Both the position numbers and the translations under genes were made by a program. Under the pieces are notes generated by a model, which was not told the origin of the DNA, did not search any database, and saw nothing but the letters and a program-made list of their open reading frames with translations. Shown here one piece after another: positions 1-11,588 of a stretch of DNA of 64,000 nt (the stretch's first letter is position 1; every line of letters begins with the position of its first letter). This DNA is from Streptomyces sp. NRRL S-31 (GTDB lineage Bacteria > Actinomycetota > Actinomycetes > Streptomycetales > Streptomycetaceae), in contig NZ_JOCB01000012.1 of assembly GCF_000718775.1 (NCBI RefSeq), positions 39,555 to 103,554 of the forward strand. Reading direction: 5' to 3'.

Positions 1-1194
1 GACGAGGTCGAGGTCGTCCTGGACCGCACCCCCTTCTACGCCGAGGGCGGCGGCCAGATCGGCGACACCGGCCGGATCAGGATCGACTCCGGTGCCGTCA
101 TCGAGGTCCGCGACTGCCAGAAGCCGGTCCCGGGTGTCTACGTCCACAAGGGCGTCGTCCAGGTCGGCGAGGTGACCGTCGGCGCCAAGGCGCACGCCGC
201 CATCGACACCCGCCGCCGGCACGCCATCGCCCGCGCCCACTCGGCCACCCACCTCACCCACCAGGCCCTGCGGGACGCCCTCGGCCCGACGGCCGCCCAG
301 GCCGGTTCCGAGAACCAGCCCGGCCGCTTCCGCTTCGACTTCGGTTCCCCGTCCGCCGTCCCGACGGCAGTGATGACCGATGTCGAGCAGAAGATCAACG
401 AGGTGCTCGCCCGCGACCTCGACGTGCGCGCCGATGTCATGGGCATCGACGAGGCCAGGAAGCAGGGCGCCATCGCCGAGTTCGGCGAGAAGTACGGCGA
501 GCGGGTGCGCGTCGTGACGATCGGCGACTTCTCCAAGGAGCTGTGCGGCGGCACGCACGTGCACAACACCGCCCAGCTGGGTCTGGTGAAGCTGCTCGGC
601 GAGTCCTCCATCGGCTCGGGCGTCCGTCGTATCGAGGCCCTGGTCGGTGTGGACGCCTACAACTTCCTCGCCCGCGAGCACACGGTCGTCAACCAGCTGA
701 CCGAGCTGCTCAAGGGCCGCTCGGAGGAGCTGCCGGAGAAGGTCGCCGCCATGCTCGGCAAGCTGAAGGACGCCGAGAAGGAGATCGAGAAGTTCCGCGC
801 CGAGAAGGTGCTCCAGGCCGCCGCCGGGCTCGCCGAGTCCGCCAAGGACGTCCGCGGCGTCGCCGTGGTCACCGGCCAGGTCCCGGACGGCACCACCCCG
901 GACGACCTGCGCAAGCTGGTTCTCGACGTGCGTGGCCGCATCCAGGGCGGCCGGGCCGCCGTGGTCGCCCTGTTCACGGTCAACAACGGCAAGCCGCTCA
1001 CCGTGATCGCCACCAACGAGGCGGCCCGTGAGCGCGGCCTGAAGGCCGGTGACCTGGTGCGCACCGCCGCCAAGACCCTCGGCGGCGGCGGTGGCGGCAA
1101 GCCGGACGTCGCCCAGGGCGGCGGCCAGAACCCGGCCGCCGTCGGCGAGGCCGTCGACGCCGTCGAGCGGCTCGTCACCGAGACCGCCAAGTGA
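1..1194 (+). CDS. alaS: alanyl-tRNA synthetase, C-terminal 397 codons (cut by window edge)
   Basis: The frame is open at base 1 and ends at TGA 1192-1194, so the aminoacylation domain lies outside the window. What remains is the editing and C-Ala part of the cytoplasmic enzyme that charges tRNA-Ala. The editing-site zinc motif HxxxH is seen as HSATHLTH (around base 238) and its partner CxxxH as CGGTHVH (around base 544). A charged helical stretch follows (around 730-800), then the C-terminal DHHA1-like domain with a glycine-rich run (1081-1130) typical of C-Ala. The next gene, ruvX, begins 40 bases downstream, an order common in actinobacteria. Confidence 0.97.
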   Translation, partial: DEVEVVLDRTPFYAEGGGQIGDTGRIRIDSGAVIEVRDCQKPVPGVYVHKGVVQVGEVTVGAKAHAAIDTRRRHAIARAHSATHLTHQALRDALGPTAAQAGSENQPGRFRFDFGSPSAVPTAVMTDVEQKINEVLARDLDVRADVMGIDEARKQGAIAEFGEKYGERVRVVTIGDFSKELCGGTHVHNTAQLGLVKLLGESSIGSGVRRIEALVGVDAYNFLAREHTVVNQLTELLKGRSEELPEKVAAMLGKLKDAEKEIEKFRAEKVLQAAAGLAESAKDVRGVAVVTGQVPDGTTPDDLRKLVLDVRGRIQGGRAAVVALFTVNNGKPLTVIATNEAARERGLKAGDLVRTAAKTLGGGGGGKPDVAQGGGQNPAAVGEAVDAVERLVTETAK

Positions 1195-1234
1195 CGGTAC
1201 GGGCCCGGTAAGTCAGCTAAGGAAACGGTCGGAC

Positions 1235-1699
1235 ATGCGCAGAGGACGTCGGCTCGCGATCGACGTCGGGGACGCCCGGATCGGGGTCGCCTCGTGCGAC
1301 CCCGACGGGATCCTCGCCACCCCGGTGGAGACGGTCCCCGGGCGGGACGTCCCCGCCGCCCACCGCCGGTTGCGTCAACTGGTGGAGGAGTACGAACCGA
1401 TCGAGGTCGTCGTCGGCCTCCCTCGCTCCCTCAGGGGGGGCGAGGGCCCGGCCGCGGTCAAGGTCCGCGCGTTCGCCCAGGAACTCGCCCGGGGCATCGG
1501 GCCGGTGCCGGTGCGCCTGGTGGACGAGCGGATGACGACCGTGACGGCCAGTCAGGGGCTGCGCGCCTCCGGCGTGCGGTCGAAGAAGGGCCGCTCGGTC
1601 ATCGACCAGGCGGCGGCCGTGATCATCCTCCAGCAGGCCCTGGAATCCGAACGGGTGTCAGGCAAACCACCCGGTGAGGGCGTCGAAGTGGTCATCTGA
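1235..1699 (+). CDS. ruvX: YqgF/RuvX family putative pre-16S rRNA nuclease (Holliday junction resolvase fold)
   Basis: A 154-residue protein starting at ATG 1235, preceded by a purine-rich AAGGAAA about ten bases upstream. The frame is open further upstream, but that part overlaps alaS and is not family-like. RNase H-fold motifs are visible: LAIDVGDARIGVA at the N terminus, VVGLPRSLRGGEG in the middle and DERMTT near the end, which supply the acidic metal-binding residues of the YqgF family. The family trims the 5' end of 16S rRNA in E. coli and has been proposed as a resolvase. Length is normal. It lies between alaS and mltG, the usual streptomycete context, and is probably cotranscribed with them. 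Confidence 0.93.
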   Translation: MRRGRRLAIDVGDARIGVASCDPDGILATPVETVPGRDVPAAHRRLRQLVEEYEPIEVVVGLPRSLRGGEGPAAVKVRAFAQELARGIGPVPVRLVDERMTTVTASQGLRASGVRSKKGRSVIDQAAAVIILQQALESERVSGKPPGEGVEVVI

Positions 1700-1821
1700 T
1701 CGCGATACGGTAACGTTCCGCGCGATGCGCCGGTGTTCGAACAGCCGGGGCACAGCAAGAGGCGGAGCGGAAGCGGGCCCACCGGCCGCGTGACCGTCAC
1801 CCTCGCGGCTCTAGGGGATCG

Positions 1822-3474
1822 ATGACTGAGTATGGCCGGGGCCCAGGCTCCGAACCGTGGCATCCGGAGGACCCGTTGTACGGGGACGGCGGATGGGGAG
1901 GGCAGCAGGCCCAGGAAGGCATGCCGTCCCCCTACGGCGGCCAGTCGCAGCAGTACCCGCAGACGCCGCAGTACGACGAATTCGGCCGGCCGCAGGGCGG
2001 GTACGACGGGCAGCAGCACCCGGACGGTTCCGGCCAGCCGCAGTACGACCCGCAGTTCGCCGGCCACGCCCAGCAGCAGTTCCACCAGGGCGGCTGGGAC
2101 ACCACCGGCACCCACGGCCATGTGCCCTACGCCGCCGACCCCGGCGACCCGTACGGCCAGCAGGCCGTCGCCTACGGCGGGGAGCAGCCCGACCTCTACG
2201 GCACCGAGGACGCCTACCCGCCGCCGGAGCCGCCCGGCCGCAGGCGCCCCGAGCCCGCCCCGGAGCCGGAGCCGGAGACCGCGCCCGCCGAGGAGGACCA
2301 CGCCTTCCTCGCAGGGGGTGGCGACGCGGACGACGAGGAGCACGAGCTCCGCGGCCGGCGCGAGCGGCGCGGCAAGAAGCCCGTCAAGAGCAGGAAGCGG
2401 CGCACCGGCTGCGCCTGCATGGTGGTCGTCCTGGTGTTCGGCGGCGGCCTCGCCGGCGTCGGGTACTTCGGCTACCAGTTCTACCAAAATCGTTTCGGCA
2501 CGGCTCCGGACTTCGCGGGCGACGGCACCGGCCAGACGGTGACCGTCGAGATCCCGAAGGGCGCGGGCGGCTGGGAGATCGGCCGCCGCCTGAAGGAGGC
2601 CGGGGTCGTCAAGAGCGCCGAGGCGTTCGTCCACGCGCAGACCACGACGCCGGGCGGCGACGGCCTCCAGGCCGGCGCGTACCTCCTGAAGAAGGAGATG
2701 TCCGCGGCCAGCGCCATCAAGCTGATGATGGACCCGCGCAGCCAGAACAACGTGGTGGTGACCCCGGGCGAACGCAACTCGGGCGTCTACGCGGCCATCG
2801 ACAAGAAGCTGGAACTGTCTTCCGGCACCACCAGGAAGGTCGCGCAGAAGCAGTACAAGAGCCTGGGCCTGCCGGCCTGGGCGCAGAACGACAGCGACAT
2901 CATGGACCCGCTGGAGGGCTTCCTCTTCCCGGGCAACTACCCGGCCGCCAAGGGCATGAAGCCGGACGCCATCCTGAAGCAGATGGTCACCCAGGCCAAG
3001 CAGAAGTACGCGGCCTACGGTCTGGACGACAAGGCCAGGGCGCTCGGCCTGGACAACGCCTTCGAGCTGGTCACGGTCGCGAGCCTGGTCCAGGCCGAGG
3101 GCAAGACGCACGAGGACTTCCGCAAGATGGCGGAGGTGGTCTACAACCGCCTCAAGCCGACCAACACCGAGACCAACCGGCTGCTCCAGTTCGACTCGAC
3201 GTACAACTACCTCCTGGGCAAGAGCAACATCCACATCTCCGAGAGAGAGATCAACAGCAACCCGAGCCCGTACAACACCTACACCCACAAGGGCCTTCCG
3301 CCCGGCCCGATCGGCAACCCCGGCGAGGACGCGCTCAAGGCCACGCTGAACCCGACGCACGACGGCTGGATCTACTTCGTGGCGACCGACGGCACGAGCA
3401 ACACCGAGTTCGCCAAGACGTACGCGGAATTCCAAGAGCTCAAGGACAAGTTCAATGCCACCTCGGGCAACTGA
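1822..3474 (+). CDS. mltG: endolytic peptidoglycan transglycosylase MltG (YceG), with long low-complexity N terminus
   Basis: A 550-residue single-pass membrane protein. Residues 1 to about 170 are a Gly/Gln/Pro/Tyr-rich cytoplasmic region, then a strongly basic stretch (RGRRERRGKKPVKSRKRR) and one membrane helix (about 196-222). The rest is an extracytoplasmic YceG domain. The catalytic glutamate is E426 in ASLVQAEGK, followed by the family signature VVYNRL. MltG cleaves nascent glycan strands and is thought to set their length. The enterobacterial protein is much shorter; the extra N-terminal tail is typical of actinobacteria and could be an interaction region (inference). Its stop lies 20 bases inside aroE, so the two are translationally linked. 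Confidence 0.95.
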   Translation: MTEYGRGPGSEPWHPEDPLYGDGGWGGQQAQEGMPSPYGGQSQQYPQTPQYDEFGRPQGGYDGQQHPDGSGQPQYDPQFAGHAQQQFHQGGWDTTGTHGHVPYAADPGDPYGQQAVAYGGEQPDLYGTEDAYPPPEPPGRRRPEPAPEPEPETAPAEEDHAFLAGGGDADDEEHELRGRRERRGKKPVKSRKRRTGCACMVVVLVFGGGLAGVGYFGYQFYQNRFGTAPDFAGDGTGQTVTVEIPKGAGGWEIGRRLKEAGVVKSAEAFVHAQTTTPGGDGLQAGAYLLKKEMSAASAIKLMMDPRSQNNVVVTPGERNSGVYAAIDKKLELSSGTTRKVAQKQYKSLGLPAWAQNDSDIMDPLEGFLFPGNYPAAKGMKPDAILKQMVTQAKQKYAAYGLDDKARALGLDNAFELVTVASLVQAEGKTHEDFRKMAEVVYNRLKPTNTETNRLLQFDSTYNYLLGKSNIHISEREINSNPSPYNTYTHKGLPPGPIGNPGEDALKATLNPTHDGWIYFVATDGTSNTEFAKTYAEFQELKDKFNATSGN

Positions 3475-4294
3475 TGCCCGCCGGGCCGCGGTGCTCGGTT
3501 CGCCGATCGCCCACTCCCTCTCCCCGGTGCTGCACCGGGCCGCGTACGAGGCGGCCGGGCTCACCGGCTGGTCGTACGACAGCTTCGACGTCGACGAGGC
3601 CGCCCTGCCCGGCTTCCTCGACGGGCTCGGGCCCCAGTGGGCGGGTCTGTCGCTGACCATGCCGCTGAAGCGGGCGGTGATCCCGCTGGTGGACGAGGTC
3701 AGCGACACCGCCGCCTCGGTCGACGCGGTCAACACCCTGGTCTTCACCGAGGACGGACGCCGTCGGGGCGACAACACCGACATCCCGGGCATGGTGGCCG
3801 CCCTGCGCGAACACGGCATCGAACAGGTCGACTCCGCCGCCGTCCTGGGCGCCGGCGCCACCGCCTCCTCCGCGCTCGCCGCGCTGGCCCGGATCTGCAC
3901 CGGGGAGGTCGTCGCCTACGTCCGCAGCGAGGCCCGCGCCGCCGAGATGCGGCAGTGGGGCGAACGGCTCGGCGTGGAGGTGCGTACGGCGGACTGGGGC
4001 GACGCCGCCCGGGCGCTGCACGCCCCGCTGGTGATCGCCACCACGCCCGCCGGGACGACCGACGCCCTCGCCACCGCCGTACCCGAACGCCCCGCCACCC
4101 TGTTCGACGTGCTCTACGACCCGTGGCCCACCGAGCTGGCGGCCCGCTGGTCCATGTTCGGCGGTGCCGTGGTCAGCGGTCTCGACCTGCTGGTGCACCA
4201 GGCCGTGCTCCAGTTCGAGCAGATGACCGGGCGGGTCCCCGGGCCGGTGGACGCCATGCGCCACGCCGGGGAGAAGGCGCTCGCGGCCCGCTGA
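3455..4294 (+). CDS. aroE: shikimate dehydrogenase (NADP+)
   Basis: A 279-residue enzyme reducing 3-dehydroshikimate to shikimate. The substrate motif SLSPVLH, the catalytic lysine in LTMPLKR, the aspartate in DNTDIPG and the C-terminal glutamine in HQAVLQF are all present. The nucleotide-binding loop reads GAGATASSAL rather than the commoner GAGG form. ATG 3455 overlaps mltG by 20 bases and is the only start before the first conserved motif. It begins an aro cluster whose next member, aroC, is 164 bases away; that gap may hold a separate promoter, but I see no convincing one. Confidence 0.95.
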   Translation: MPPRATDARRAAVLGSPIAHSLSPVLHRAAYEAAGLTGWSYDSFDVDEAALPGFLDGLGPQWAGLSLTMPLKRAVIPLVDEVSDTAASVDAVNTLVFTEDGRRRGDNTDIPGMVAALREHGIEQVDSAAVLGAGATASSALAALARICTGEVVAYVRSEARAAEMRQWGERLGVEVRTADWGDAARALHAPLVIATTPAGTTDALATAVPERPATLFDVLYDPWPTELAARWSMFGGAVVSGLDLLVHQAVLQFEQMTGRVPGPVDAMRHAGEKALAAR

Positions 4295-4458
4295 CGCCCC
4301 GCGGCCGTCCGCTTGCTGGACCGGCGGCCTGACCTCCCCGCCGGACGTGGGAGGATCGGAGGTGGCGTAACCGGGGTCGCGCACCCGGTGACGCCGTCGC
4401 CGCGCGCGAGGACGCGCGTACGCAGGGCAGTACCGGGCGCGAGCACTGAGGAGCATCG

Positions 4459-7246
<2,788 letters not shown>

Positions 7247-7315
7247 GACCCCGGCCGCTCCGTCCGCCCGGTTCCCGGCCCCGGCCGGGCACTTGGGCCC
7301 GCCCCCGGCCGTTTC

Positions 7316-7348
7316 ACCGAACGACGGCCGGGGACGGTACCGTTCGGT
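7316..7348. promoter_or_regulatory. 8-bp inverted repeat upstream of the P-loop protein gene
   Basis: The half-sites accgaacg (7316-7323) and cgttcggt (7341-7348) are perfect complements separated by 17 bases. They lie between aroB and the gene starting at 7413. They could be an operator or the foot of a hairpin; nothing in the sequence decides between the two, and chance is possible at this GC content. Confidence 0.3.
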
Positions 7349-7412
7349 AGGCGGCGAGGGCGTGCCCCCGCCGCCTACAGCAGAGTGCCTGTACGAGACG
7401 GAGTGGCAACGG

Positions 7413-8345
7413 ATGCAGCACGCAGTGGGGTCTCCGCTGCCGCCGCCCCACCAGCCGGGGCAGGGACCGCATGCCGGCTGGGCGACGGCCGCACACCAGC
7501 CGGGCCCGCACCCGGCGGCCTCCCAGGGACCCGCCCCCGTTCCGCCGCCACCGGGCTTCCCGGCCTCGGCGGGCCCCGTGCCGCCGGCCCCGCAGCAGCC
7601 CCCGGCCCCGTCCGGTCCGGTCCCGCACCCGCAGCAGTCCCCGGTTCCGTCCGGTCCGGTGCCGCAGCCGCAGCACCGTCCCGGCCCGGCGGCCGCCGAT
7701 ACCACCGGGCACGTGCCGCTGCCACCCGGCGCTCCGGTCGGCGCACCCGCGGCACCGCCCGCCGCGGTCACGGTCGCGGACCCGGCGGCCACCCCCCTCG
7801 CCGTCCTCCTCATCGGCCCGGCCGGCGCGGGCAAGACCAGCGTCGCCAAGTACTGGGCCGACCGCCGCCGGGTCCCCACGGCCCACATCAGCCTGGACGA
7901 CGTCCGCGAATGGGTCCGCTCCGGCTTCGCCGACCCCCAGTCCGGCTGGAACGACCACTCCGAGGCCCAGTACCGGCTGGCCCGCCGCACCTGCGGGTTC
8001 GCCGCACGGAACTTCCTGGCCAACGGCATCTCCTGCATCCTGGACGACGCCGTCTTCCCGGACCGCCCGGTCGTCGGCCTCGGCGGCTGGAAGCGCCATG
8101 TGGGCCCCGGCCTGCTGCCGGTGGTCCTGCTCCCCGGCCTGGACGTCGTCCTGGAGCGCAACGCCGAACGCACCGGCAACCGCCGCCTCACCGACGAGGA
8201 GGTGGCCCGCATCCACGGCCGCATGGCCGGCTGGTACGGCTCGGGCCTGCCGATCATCGACAACTCCCAGCTGGACGTCCCCGGCACGGCGAGGGTCCTG
8301 GACGAGGTCCTGGCCAGGGCCATGGCGAGCCCCCCGAACTGGTGA
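7413..8345 (+). CDS. proline-rich P-loop NTPase/kinase-like protein of unknown function
   Basis: A 310-residue protein from ATG 7413; the frame is open upstream, but this is the first start that gives a reasonable N terminus. Residues 1 to about 125 are Pro/Gln/Gly-rich and include two copies of a 13-residue repeat. The C-terminal ~180 residues form a P-loop domain: Walker A GPAGAGKTS, then AHISLDDVREWV, LDDAVFPD and the late arginine-rich ERNAERTGNR, resembling AAA_33/zeta-toxin-like kinases. No membrane segment or signal is seen. The gene recurs between aroB and the efp-linked peptidase in streptomycetes. The substrate is unknown; nucleotide binding is the only activity I would claim. Confidence 0.8.
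   Translation: MQHAVGSPLPPPHQPGQGPHAGWATAAHQPGPHPAASQGPAPVPPPPGFPASAGPVPPAPQQPPAPSGPVPHPQQSPVPSGPVPQPQHRPGPAAADTTGHVPLPPGAPVGAPAAPPAAVTVADPAATPLAVLLIGPAGAGKTSVAKYWADRRRVPTAHISLDDVREWVRSGFADPQSGWNDHSEAQYRLARRTCGFAARNFLANGISCILDDAVFPDRPVVGLGGWKRHVGPGLLPVVLLPGLDVVLERNAERTGNRRLTDEEVARIHGRMAGWYGSGLPIIDNSQLDVPGTARVLDEVLARAMASPPNW
7593..7670 (+). repeat. two tandem 39-bp units coding a Pro-rich 13-residue repeat
   Basis: Units 7593-7631 and 7632-7670 start with cagcag and encode QQPPAPSGPVPHP and QQSPVPSGPVPQP; a degenerate third copy starts at 7671. The repeats are in frame within the disordered N terminus of the P-loop protein, so copy number may vary between strains without breaking the gene. 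Confidence 0.8.
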
Positions 8346-8451
8346 GCGGGGAAGCCGGTCCGGGGCCGCGCCCGACGCCGCACCCCGCCCGGAAACCCCA
8401 CTCGGCCCTCCCCGATCGGCACAAATCGCCCAGAACTCCTACGCTCATCTC

Positions 8452-9558
8452 ATGTCAGAGGTGTACGCGAACCGCCGATCCCGGCTGAGGGACCACATCA
8501 ACGCGGCCGGCACCGCGGCAGCGCTCGTCACCCGCCCGGCCAACGTCCGCTACCTCGCCGCCGCGTCCCCGCAGGGCTCCGTCCTGCTGCTCGGCAGGGG
8601 GGAGGACATCCTGGTGTGCGCCGGCCCGCCGGACGACCGCCCCTGCGAAGGCAGGCCGGACGAGAGTGTGCGCCTGCACATCCTCCCGGTGAACGGCGGT
8701 GACACCGCCGTCGCCGCGGCCGGCCTCGCCGTGGCCCAGGAGGCCGACTCGCTGGCGGTCGAGGAACACCACCTCACCGTGGCCCGGCACAGAGCCCTCG
8801 CCGCCGTCGCCCCGCGGCTCCGCCTCGCCGACCTCGGCGGAGCCGTCGAGCAGCTGAGGGTGGTCAAGGACGAGGAGGAGATCTCCTGCCTGCGCATCGG
8901 CGCGGAGATCGCCGACCAGGCGCTCGGCGAGCTGCTGGAGTCCATCCTGGTCGGCCGCACCGAACGGCACCTCGCGCTGGAGCTGGAGCGGCGCCTGGTG
9001 GACCACGGTGCCGACGGCCCGGCCTTCCCCACCTCGGTCGCCACCGGACCGCACGCCGGTCTGCGCGGCCACCGCCCCACCGACCGGCGCGTGGAGGAGG
9101 GGGACTTCCTCTCCGTCTGCCTCGGCGCCACCTACCGCGGCTACCGCTGCGAGATCGGCCGCACCTTCGTCATCGGCACCTCGCCCGCCGACTGGCAGAT
9201 CGACCTGTACGAGCTGGTCTTCGCCGCCCAGCGGGCCGGCCGGGAGTTCCTCGCGCCCGGCGCCGCCTACCGCGACGTGGACCGCGCGGCACGGCAGGTA
9301 CTGGACTCGGCGGGCTATGCGGAAGCCCTGCCACCGCTGACCGGACACGGTGTCGGACTCGAAATCGACGAGGACCCGCAGTTGGCGCCCGCAGCCATGG
9401 GTAAACTGGACGCTTGCGTGCCGGTCACCGTCGAACCGGGGGTCCACCTCCCGGGACGGGGCGGTGTCCGGATCGATGACACGCTCGTCGTACGCCCCGA
9501 GGCGGACGGCGGACCCGAGCTACTCACCATCACGACCAAGGAGCTGCTCGCGCTGTAG
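8452..9558 (+). CDS. M24 (creatinase/aminopeptidase P-fold) protein with altered metal ligands
   Basis: A 368-residue two-domain protein with the length and fold signatures of Xaa-Pro peptidases (pepQ/pepP). The gene sits directly before efp, as in mycobacteria. Compared with the five metal ligands of the family (D, D, H, E, E), here the first Asp is C223 (SVCLGA), the second Asp is E234 (RCEIGRTF), the His is kept as H299 (GHGVG), the first Glu is kept as E328 (VEPGV) and the last Glu is D342 (VRIDD). It may therefore bind metal differently or be a non-catalytic relative. ATG 8452 is chosen because the upstream open frame overlaps the previous gene. Calling it an active peptidase would be an overstatement. 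Confidence 0.85.
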   Translation: MSEVYANRRSRLRDHINAAGTAAALVTRPANVRYLAAASPQGSVLLLGRGEDILVCAGPPDDRPCEGRPDESVRLHILPVNGGDTAVAAAGLAVAQEADSLAVEEHHLTVARHRALAAVAPRLRLADLGGAVEQLRVVKDEEEISCLRIGAEIADQALGELLESILVGRTERHLALELERRLVDHGADGPAFPTSVATGPHAGLRGHRPTDRRVEEGDFLSVCLGATYRGYRCEIGRTFVIGTSPADWQIDLYELVFAAQRAGREFLAPGAAYRDVDRAARQVLDSAGYAEALPPLTGHGVGLEIDEDPQLAPAAMGKLDACVPVTVEPGVHLPGRGGVRIDDTLVVRPEADGGPELLTITTKELLAL

Positions 9559-9602
9559 CGCGTGACCCGGGGTCGTACGTCAGTCCAGGAGATTCCGCAA
9601 CC

Positions 9603-10169
9603 GTGGCTTCCACGAACGACCTCAAGAACGGCATGGTGCTCAAGCTCGAAGGCGGCCAGCTCTGGTCCGTCGTCGAGTTCCAGCACGTCAAGCCCGGCAA
9701 GGGCCCGGCCTTCGTGCGCACCAAGCTCAAGAACGTGCTCTCCGGCAAGGTCGTCGACAAGACCTTCAACGCCGGCGTCAAGGTCGAGACGGCCACTGTC
9801 GACAAGCGCGACATGCAGTTCTCGTACATGGACGGCGACTACTTCGTCTTCATGGACATGGAGACCTACGACCAGCTCATGGTCGACCGCAAGGCCGTCG
9901 GCGACGCCGCCAACTTCCTCATCGAGGGCTTCACGGCGACCGTGGCCCAGCACGAGGGCGAGGTGCTCTTCGTCGAGCTGCCGGCCGCCGTCGAGCTGGT
10001 CATCCAGGAGACCGAGCCGGGCGTCCAGGGCGACCGCTCCACCGGTGGCACCAAGCCCGCCACCCTGGAGACCGGCCACCAGATCCAGGTCCCGCTCTTC
10101 ATCACCACCGGTGAGAAGATCAAGGTCGACACCCGTACCAGCGACTACCTCGGCCGGGTGAACAGCTAA
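9603..10169 (+). CDS. efp: translation elongation factor P
   Basis: A 188-residue EF-P, which relieves ribosome stalling at consecutive prolines. Start is GTG 9603 with AGGAG about nine bases upstream. The acceptor loop is PGKGP with the functional lysine at K33. Actinobacterial EF-Ps with this PGKGP loop are known to work without lysine modification; no modification gene is in this window. KOW/N-terminal, central OB and C-terminal OB domains are full length, ending in the usual [10 protein letters not shown]. nusB follows after two bases, so the pair is an operon. Confidence 0.97.
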   Translation: MASTNDLKNGMVLKLEGGQLWSVVEFQHVKPGKGPAFVRTKLKNVLSGKVVDKTFNAGVKVETATVDKRDMQFSYMDGDYFVFMDMETYDQLMVDRKAVGDAANFLIEGFTATVAQHEGEVLFVELPAAVELVIQETEPGVQGDRSTGGTKPATLETGHQIQVPLFITTGEKIKVDTRTSDYLGRVNS

Positions 10170-10171
10170 CC

Positions 10172-10600
10172 GTGGCCGCCCGCAACACGGCCCGCAAGCG
10201 CGCCTTCCAGATCCTCTTCGAGGGCGACCAGCGCGGCGCCGACGTCCTGACGGTCCTCGCGGACTGGATCCGGCTGTCCCGGTCCGACACCCGGCAGCCG
10301 CCGGTCAGTGAGTACACGATGCAGCTGGTCGAGGGCTACGCGGAGCACGCGCGGCGCATCGACGAGCTGATCGCCCAGTACGCCGTGGGGTGGACCCTCG
10401 ACCGCATGCCGGTCGTCGACCGCAACATCCTGCGGCTGGGCGCGTACGAGCTGATCTGGGTCGACGAGACCCCGGACGCCGTCGTCCTGGACGAGATGGT
10501 GCAGCTGGCGAAGGAGTTCTCGACCGACGAGTCTCCCTCCTTCGTCAACGGCCTGCTGGGCCGGCTCAAGGAGCTGAAGCCGACGCTGCGGCGAGGCTAA
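10172..10600 (+). CDS. nusB: transcription antitermination factor NusB
   Basis: A 142-residue all-helical RNA-binding protein that joins NusE on boxA of rRNA leaders. The N terminus AARNTARKRAFQILFE and the C-terminal SFVNGLLGRL are family signatures. GTG 10172 starts two bases after the efp stop, without room for a promoter. Length is normal. Transcription probably stops at the perfect hairpin at 10761-10804 shared with convergent bldD. Confidence 0.95.
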   Translation: MAARNTARKRAFQILFEGDQRGADVLTVLADWIRLSRSDTRQPPVSEYTMQLVEGYAEHARRIDELIAQYAVGWTLDRMPVVDRNILRLGAYELIWVDETPDAVVLDEMVQLAKEFSTDESPSFVNGLLGRLKELKPTLRRG

Positions 10601-10760
10601 CCGCCGGAGGGCGGGGTCAGCCGCCGGAGACAGAGGGGCGCCGTGGGACTGCGGCGGCAGGGCGGGCGAGGGTTGTCCGTGCCGGCCGCGTGGTTCCCCG
10701 CGCCCCTTCGGCGTTCGCGCCCCCGGATGCCGGGAAGCGGCGCGAAGCCGTCATACGAAA

Positions 10761-10804
10761 CCGCCGGGGTGGCCGGAACCGTGAAGTTCCGGCCACCCCG
10801 GCGG
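10761..10804. terminator. bidirectional terminator between nusB and bldD
   Basis: A perfect 19-bp stem (10761-10779 with 10786-10804) and a 6-base loop, in the gap between two convergent genes. There is a short T run after it on + and an A run before it (T run on -), so it can serve both directions. Confidence 0.85.
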
Positions 10805-10832
10805 CACGTTTCTGCTGAATCCGGGGAGAGGG

Positions 10833-11336
10833 TTACGCCTCTTCGTGCGTGGCGACCGCGCGGCGCGCGTCCGCGTCCAGCACGCCCCAGCTGATCAGCT
10901 GCTCGGTCAGGACCGACGGCGACTGGTCGTAGATGACGGCGAGTGTGCGCAGGTCGTCCTGGCGGATCGAGAGCACCTTGCCGTTGTAGTCACCGCGCTG
11001 GGACTGGATCGTCGCCGCGTAGCGCTGGAGGGGGCCCGCCTTCTCGGCCGGCACCGTGGCCAGCCGCTCCAGGTCCAGGACCAGCTTCGGCGGCGGCTCG
11101 GCGGCGCCGCCCGGCGTGGTGCCCGGCAGGAGCTCCTGCACCGGAACGCCATAGAAATCGGCCAGCTCGGCCAGGCGCTGCACGGTCACGGCACGGTCGC
11201 CGCGCTCGTACGAACCGACCACCACGGCCTTCCAGCGCCCCTGGGACTTCTCCTCGACACCGTGGAGGGAAAGGCCCTGCTGGGTGCGGATGGCCCGGAG
11301 CTTGGCCCCGAGCTGTTTGGCGTATTCGCTGGACAT
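10833..11336 (-). CDS. bldD: developmental master regulator BldD (cyclic di-GMP-responsive repressor)
   Basis: A 167-residue dimeric repressor of sporulation genes during vegetative growth. The N-terminal XRE-type HTH spans about residues 5-70. The C-terminal domain carries the cyclic di-GMP signature exactly: R114-G-D116, eight residues, then R125-Q-D-D128, which bind a ligand tetramer that bridges two subunits. The start ATG is at 11336 with GGGGAG just upstream. A pseudo-palindrome matching the BldD operator lies about 70 bases upstream, fitting known autorepression. It is divergent from pyrR and convergent with nusB. Confidence 0.97.
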   Translation of the reverse strand: MSSEYAKQLGAKLRAIRTQQGLSLHGVEEKSQGRWKAVVVGSYERGDRAVTVQRLAELADFYGVPVQELLPGTTPGGAAEPPPKLVLDLERLATVPAEKAGPLQRYAATIQSQRGDYNGKVLSIRQDDLRTLAVIYDQSPSVLTEQLISWGVLDADARRAVATHEEA

Positions 11337-11406
11337 ATGGCTCCCCGGACACTGTGTCGACGCGGCCGGCTGATTTCCCGCCGCGCGGCTGGTAACTCAC
11401 TGTGAG

Positions 11407-11421
11407 GTTACGCAGCGTGAC
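11407..11421 (-). promoter_or_regulatory. BldD operator (autoregulatory box)
   Basis: On the minus strand this reads gtcacgctgcgtaac, matching the pseudo-palindromic TNAC-N5-GTNA pattern of BldD sites. It lies 71-85 bases upstream of bldD, where BldD is known to repress its own promoter in S. coelicolor. Assignment is by motif only. Confidence 0.7.
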
Positions 11422-11542
11422 TCTCATGCGTCAAGCCGAATGGTCCACACCGATGCTTCCGTGGTAGTGACCGTCCATTAGGCCATGGGGGTGACAGAGA
11501 GCCCCTCGTCGACCTGCTACGGTGGATGGCGCAATTCCGACG

Positions 11543-11576
11543 TCCTTTAAGGTCCGTCCCGTGAGGCGGAGAAGGA
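11543..11576 (+). promoter_or_regulatory. PyrR-binding RNA element in the pyr operon leader
   Basis: A hairpin with outer pairs tcctt (11543-11547) and aagga (11572-11576) presents the conserved GTGAGGCGGAGAAGGA loop side of PyrR sites. Its 3' arm contains the pyrR ribosome binding site (AAGGAGG, before ATG 11589). This geometry fits translational repression by PyrR with UMP, as known for mycobacteria, rather than a Bacillus-type attenuator; no separate terminator hairpin is seen here. Confidence 0.75.
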
Positions 11577-11588
11577 GGTCCGTTTCTT

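Noticed and set aside
1552..3900. 782-codon minus-strand open frame opposite ruvX, mltG and aroE
   Set aside because: Overlaps three well-supported genes and has no recognisable motif.
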